A DNA stretch of 64,000 nt from Candidatus Chloroploca sp. Khr17. Its GTDB lineage: Bacteria; Chloroflexota; Chloroflexia; Chloroflexales; Chloroflexaceae. Both the position numbers and the translations under genes were made by a program. Positions 61,122 to 64,000 of this stretch are shown in pieces; the stretch's first letter is position 1; each line of letters begins with the position of its first letter. The stretch covers positions 16,551 through 80,550 of the forward strand of contig NZ_RYFF01000029.1 of assembly GCF_004138165.1 (NCBI RefSeq), in the 5' to 3' direction. Below the pieces are notes generated by a model. That model did no database searches. It was not told the origin of the DNA and saw nothing but the letters and a program-made list of their open reading frames with translations.

Positions 61122-61895
61122 TTATAACAAGGATGGAATGACATTTGCAAGATAGAGCACGACACCCAAGAGCCAGACGCCCCAATGAACCGGTTGCAGA
61201 CTGGTTTCATCCTCTTTTTGGAAGAGCATGATGGCTACGATTAGCGCCCAGACCACGTATAACGCCCATAGGGCAATCGCAATGTCTCCCAGGAAACTGA
61301 GCGCGCTGGCATTAACCGATTCATAGCTCTGCATGGAAAGCGCTACACCTGAGATCAACCCGAGCCAGGCAAGTTTCTTGTCAAAGGTATTGTTTTGCAC
61401 AAGGATGCCCCCCAGCATAATCAGCCACAAGCCGGTGAACAGTGAACCCAAATGTTCACCCACCGTCATGCCAAAGTAGGTGTTGGCGAACTTTTCCAGG
61501 AAGAAAATCACTTCAGATGATACTTCGCTGGCGGCGTACGCGCTGGACAACATGGGAATCAGGATAACCCAACGGAAGAAGCCCAACACCTGAAAAACGC
61601 CAGAAAGCACTCCCGCAGTCAGGGCAAACAAGTCTAGCATGCGGCCCTTTTTCGTCAGATGATACATGGCGACAGCCATGAATATCTGCAAAATGGAGGT
61701 GAAGCCCATGATGTAATAGGTTGGGATAATGGTCCCCTGGTTGTTCTGGAACAGCGTAAACCGCGCTTCAGGACTCTCGCGGAGGATGTCGGGGAAGTTG
61801 AATGAACTGGCGAGCATGAGATTCCCCACCACAATCAGCAGGAAAAATGCCATAAAAATGGATGCGGTAACCTTATAATCTGTTTTGGTCGTCAC
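61122..61895 (-). CDS. DUF4386-like multi-pass membrane protein
   Basis: 257 residues with about seven hydrophobic segments: IFMAFFLLIVVGNLMLASSF, TYYIMGFTSILQIFMAVAMY, LFALTAGVLSGVFQVLGFFRWV, GSLFTGLWLIMLGGILV and others (each in part). The YIMGFTSILQIFMAVAMYHL and GVFQVLGFFRWVILIP regions recall DUF4386 proteins. The start is a GTG with AAAGGAGC 7 nt upstream. It follows the TetR gene by 13 nt on the same strand, so the two are co-transcribed and the protein is the likely target of regulation. Confidence 0.78.
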   Translation of the reverse strand: MTTKTDYKVTASIFMAFFLLIVVGNLMLASSFNFPDILRESPEARFTLFQNNQGTIIPTYYIMGFTSILQIFMAVAMYHLTKKGRMLDLFALTAGVLSGVFQVLGFFRWVILIPMLSSAYAASEVSSEVIFFLEKFANTYFGMTVGEHLGSLFTGLWLIMLGGILVQNNTFDKKLAWLGLISGVALSMQSYESVNASALSFLGDIAIALWALYVVWALIVAIMLFQKEDETSLQPVHWGVWLLGVVLYLANVIPSLL

Positions 61896-61908
61896 GATTT
61901 TGCTCCTT

Positions 61909-62607
61909 TTATTCTGAATTTGGAAAATACCGAATAATCATCAAACCAAGCGCATGGCGATAAATCTCGCCAGGATTGGTGATGAAGGGTGGATACTGCT
62001 GACCGATTTCGACCGAGACCAGGCCATGCACGTGCCCCCAGATCGAAAGCGCCAGGAATTGCACCTGTTCGTCGGCGGCGCCGCGCTGCTGCTGCCAGTC
62101 GGCAAACATGGCTTGGAGTTGCGGTGATAGGGCGTGACCCGTTTCAGGGCGCAATTTTCCGGCGAGGTGCCCAGCCATCAGAACATTCATGAGCACAGCC
62201 AGGGAACGCCCTGCCACTGGCTGAGTGATATCTAACGGCGCTACGTAACCGGCCAGAGGAGTGCCAAAAATGAGTTGGTAGCGTTCGGGTTTCGCGATAG
62301 CCCATTCACGATAGTTGATACCCAGAGCAAACAGGCGCCTCCCATGTTCCTGCTCAGAGATTGAAAGGATGGACGCTGCCTGGGAATCGGCCAGAGAAGC
62401 GAACGCGTCAATGATCAAGGCTGTGATCAAATCGTCACGGTTAGGAAAGTAGTTATAAATGGATGGAGCGGCAATGCCCAAGGCACGGGCAATGCCGCGT
62501 AGGTTGAGCGCAGTTGCACCCAGTTCGGCAATCTGCTTCCAGGCCGCCTCTTTGATGGCGGTCTGTAAATTGGGATGTCTTTCGTGGTTGTGAGGGCGTG
62601 GTGACAT
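61909..62607 (-). CDS. TetR-family regulator with WHG-type C-terminal domain
   Basis: 232 residues. The N-terminal TetR helix-turn-helix is clear: AIKEAAWKQIAELGATALNLRGIARALGIAAPSIYNYFPNRDDLI in parts. The C-terminal ligand domain contains IWGHVHGLVSVEIG, as in WHG-type TetR proteins. A perfect 11-bp inverted repeat (62625-62660) covers the region just upstream of the start. It probably represses itself and the downstream membrane-protein gene. Orientation is opposite to the other cassettes. Confidence 0.9.
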   Translation of the reverse strand: MSPRPHNHERHPNLQTAIKEAAWKQIAELGATALNLRGIARALGIAAPSIYNYFPNRDDLITALIIDAFASLADSQAASILSISEQEHGRRLFALGINYREWAIAKPERYQLIFGTPLAGYVAPLDITQPVAGRSLAVLMNVLMAGHLAGKLRPETGHALSPQLQAMFADWQQQRGAADEQVQFLALSIWGHVHGLVSVEIGQQYPPFITNPGEIYRHALGLMIIRYFPNSE

Positions 62608-62624
62608 GGTTCTCTATATAAACT

Positions 62625-62660
62625 AACACTGTAAGTTTATTAAGATAATCTTACAGTGTT
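62625..62660. promoter_or_regulatory. candidate TetR operator (aacactgtaag-N14-cttacagtgtt)
   Basis: Two perfect 11-bp inverted half-sites, 14-nt spacer. It begins 18 nt upstream of the TetR start codon, in AT-rich DNA with tatataaa, where the promoter of the gene must lie. Typical autoregulatory operator. Confidence 0.8.
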
Positions 62661-62811
62661 CGTTTAAGTTTGTCAAGATGGGAGATGTAGACCTATTCGG
62701 ATATGGCAAAAACGGCCAAACTAGGATGTTAAAGAAAAGGGGTTTTGGCGCTCCTGTTTTGCCGATATCCTATACACTACCTTGTCTCTGCACTAGGTAA
62801 TTACGTGTCGC

Positions 62812-62941
62812 GCCCAACAACCGCATACACCCGACTGGCGCTTTGCGCCTTCAGGCCCGAATTGTGTGGGTTCACAGCTTGTTGGTAATTCAGGCAAGGT
62901 TTCGTTGGACATCGCGCCAGCAGGTGACGCTTGTCGTTGGG
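62812..62941 (+). other. attC site 5
   Basis: R'' GCCCAAC (62812-62818), R' GTTGGGC (62935-62941). Left ACTGGCGC pairs with right GCGCCAGC. It lies after the TetR operon and before the decayed DUF433 copy. Confidence 0.75.
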
Positions 62942-63056
62942 CCGCCCTCAGGTTAAAAGCCTCTGATGAACAAGGATTGTGTCGCATACAACCCGTTCAG
63001 TGCATAAAAGCGTACTTTTGTTTGTCGATAATCTTCACCCTCTCTTGGCCGTTTTG

Positions 63057-63262
63057 CTGCGGGTGAGACGATTGACCTCATGCTTGAAGCGCATCCACGC
63101 CTAACGAAAGAGGCGATCTTTGCTGCTTTTGCCTTTGCCGCTGATACGCTTCGTTCGGATATTATCTATCCTATCACGGATAAAATCGTTGGCCGTCTTC
63201 GTCACGATGGGCATAGCGTGATTTATATTGCCGAGGAATCACCGGGTATAACCTGGCGGTTG
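63057..63262 (+). pseudogene. decayed DUF433-DUF5615 pair (second copy)
   Basis: Closely similar to 57955-58195: gagacgattgacctcatgcttgaagcgcatccacgcctaac codes for the DUF433 C-terminus. ATCGTTGGCCGTCTTCGTC continues with the DUF5615 part (DGHSVIYIAEESPG). The start of DUF433 and the middle (end of DUF433 and start of DUF5615, about 45 bp) are lost, fusing the two frames. Translation stops after TWRLFSRL. It runs into an attC fragment. Confidence 0.8.
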
Positions 63263-63304
63263 TTTTCACGCCTGTCGCGTGCCGTCGCTCACCGCGATCT
63301 ATCA

Positions 63305-63341
63305 CGCCTGCCAGCAGCGCACCTGACGCCCAGCGTTGGGC
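63305..63341 (+). other. attC site 6, right half only
   Basis: cgcctgccagcagcgcacctgac and R' GTTGGGC at 63335-63341 match the right halves of attC 1 and 3. The left half is not visible: the sequence before (ataacctggcggttgttttcacgcc) resembles the attC 1 central part (gtaacctggcgtttttttac). The site is fused to the decayed DUF5615 gene. Confidence 0.65.
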
Positions 63342-63396
63342 CGCCATGCGTTCCGCCAACCTGGAATGGCTGTACCTGCTGGTCGGCTCTATATTC

Positions 63397-63425
63397 TTGA
63401 CTTTCGCACCAGAAGTACATACAAT
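63397..63425 (+). promoter_or_regulatory. promoter of the mazEF-like cassette
   Basis: TTGACT at 63397-63402 and TACAAT at 63420-63425 with 17-nt spacing, about 30 nt before the antitoxin start. This is the best -35/-10 pair in the cassette array. Confidence 0.7.
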
Positions 63426-63455
63426 GTAACCACATCAGAGGAAGGGGTAAATGAG

Positions 63456-63725
63456 ATGAGCAACGTCATCAAGACACGCCTGGTCAAAATCGGAAACTCG
63501 CAGGGCATCCGCATCCCGAAGGTTCTCCTTGACCAAATCGGTCTCACAAAAGATCTCGAGATGGAAGTACAAGGCGACCAGTTAATCTTGCGCGCTGCTC
63601 GACGATCACGAGAAGGATGGGCAGAACAATTTCGTCAAATGGCCACCAATAATGACGATGTTCTTCTCGACCCGAGCACACACACTGCTTCTACCTGGGA
63701 TGAGGAGGAATGGACGTGGGAATAA
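63456..63725 (+). CDS. AbrB/MazE-family antitoxin
   Basis: 89 residues. Swapped-hairpin AbrB fold at the N-terminus: KTRLVKIGNSQGIRIPKVLL, then LEMEVQGDQLILRAAR. The acidic C-terminus (STWDEEEWTWE) is the toxin-neutralising tail. GAGGAAGGGG precedes ATG 63456. It overlaps the following MazF-like gene by about 16 nt. Confidence 0.9.
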   Translation: MSNVIKTRLVKIGNSQGIRIPKVLLDQIGLTKDLEMEVQGDQLILRAARRSREGWAEQFRQMATNNDDVLLDPSTHTASTWDEEEWTWE

Positions 63726-64000
63726 CGAGGTTTGACGTGTTTCTGATTGACCTTGATCCAACCATCGGTGTGGAAATTCAGAAGATACGACCGTGTCTCG
63801 TCGTTTCTCCAGATGAAATGAATGACAATATCCGAACAGTCATTATTGCACCAATGACCACCAAATCTCGTCCCTATCCAAGTAGGGTTTCCTGCTGTTT
63901 TCAGGGAAGACAAGGATATATTGTCCTTGACCAAATCCGTACCGTTGACCAACAACGATTACGAAAACGGCTTGGACGGATTGATCACCAAACACAATAC
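63710..64000 (+). CDS. MazF/PemK-family endoribonuclease toxin, 3' truncated by window edge
   Basis: 97 residues in frame to the end of the window. MazF features are FDVFLIDLDPTIGVEIQKIRPCLVVSPDEM (in parts), VIIAPMTTKSRPYPSRV, GYIVLDQIRTVD, LRKRLGRID. It is an mRNA interferase of the PemK type. Start at ATG 63710 or GTG 63716, both inside the antitoxin gene end. GAGGAGG just upstream suits the GTG better. The rest of the gene lies beyond 64,000. Confidence 0.88.
   Translation, partial: MDVGITRFDVFLIDLDPTIGVEIQKIRPCLVVSPDEMNDNIRTVIIAPMTTKSRPYPSRVSCCFQGRQGYIVLDQIRTVDQQRLRKRLGRIDHQTQY

Noticed and set aside
1..64000. tRNA or rRNA genes
   Set aside because: No cloverleaf with conserved TPsiC arm or rRNA core sequence was recognised by reading; a covariance search could still find one.

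Overview
The window looks like a chromosomal segment of a GC-rich, filamentous-type Chloroflexota bacterium, probably class Chloroflexia. This is an inference from the proteins: YQYFERAR-type repeats fused to an L,D-transpeptidase, a REC-CpaE fusion, an R2-like ligand-binding oxidase, and a Chloroflexota-style contractile injection system. No rRNA or tRNA gene was recognised.

Region 1 (1-12,000) is housekeeping and signalling. It holds the end of a repeat-domain protein, a large hybrid histidine kinase, a REC-CpaE ATPase, an exported YkuD L,D-transpeptidase, an R2lox oxidase, an OmpR-type response regulator, methylglyoxal synthase, a YccF membrane protein and the carboxyltransferase subunit of a methylcrotonyl-CoA-type carboxylase. 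Intergenic spaces carry very long perfect hairpins with 3-nt loops, and GC-rich tandem repeats.

Region 2 (12,670-42,150) is a co-oriented contractile injection system (CIS, Afp/PVC-like): cap (Afp16/DUF4255), two sheaths, two tubes, Afp7-like tube/baseplate adaptor, separate GpD hub and gp5 spike, gp25, Afp11-like and Afp12-like baseplate proteins, and an AAA+ ATPase (Afp15-like). It also has non-canonical parts: a protein with a C-terminal membrane segment beside the spike gene, and three consecutive large proteins sharing an N-terminal module. No tape measure, PAAR tip or tail fibre was recognised.

Region 3 (42,145-52,770) is the cargo block. It holds a 1369-aa DUF4157 protein ending in an HNH-like nuclease, overlapped by a beta-propeller gene and then a leucine-rich-repeat gene (candidate immunity or accessory functions). 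A second 812-aa effector-like protein follows, with a LysM-like segment and a possible NucA-like C-terminus. A membrane/coiled-coil protein ends the block. The two effectors share an N-terminal GMPxFL motif that could be a loading signal.

Region 4 (53,144-64,000) is best read as a chromosomal integron. An IntI-type integrase is divergent from a candidate attI and a string of cassettes separated by attC-like sites (R boxes GCCYAAC/GTTRGGC, core CGCCGCTGGC). Cassettes carry toxin-antitoxin pairs (RelE-like, DUF433/DUF5615, MazE/MazF), a GNAT acetyltransferase, small proteins, and a TetR/membrane-protein pair in reverse orientation. One attC is split by a 2,081-bp element with 17-bp terminal inverted repeats. 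That element encodes a single polypeptide with two complete tyrosine-recombinase domains.

A dispersed palindromic MITE-like repeat (ends AGTAGTSTGTAA / TTACAGACTACT) occurs at least seven times from 5.3 kb to 40 kb, largely inside the CIS locus.
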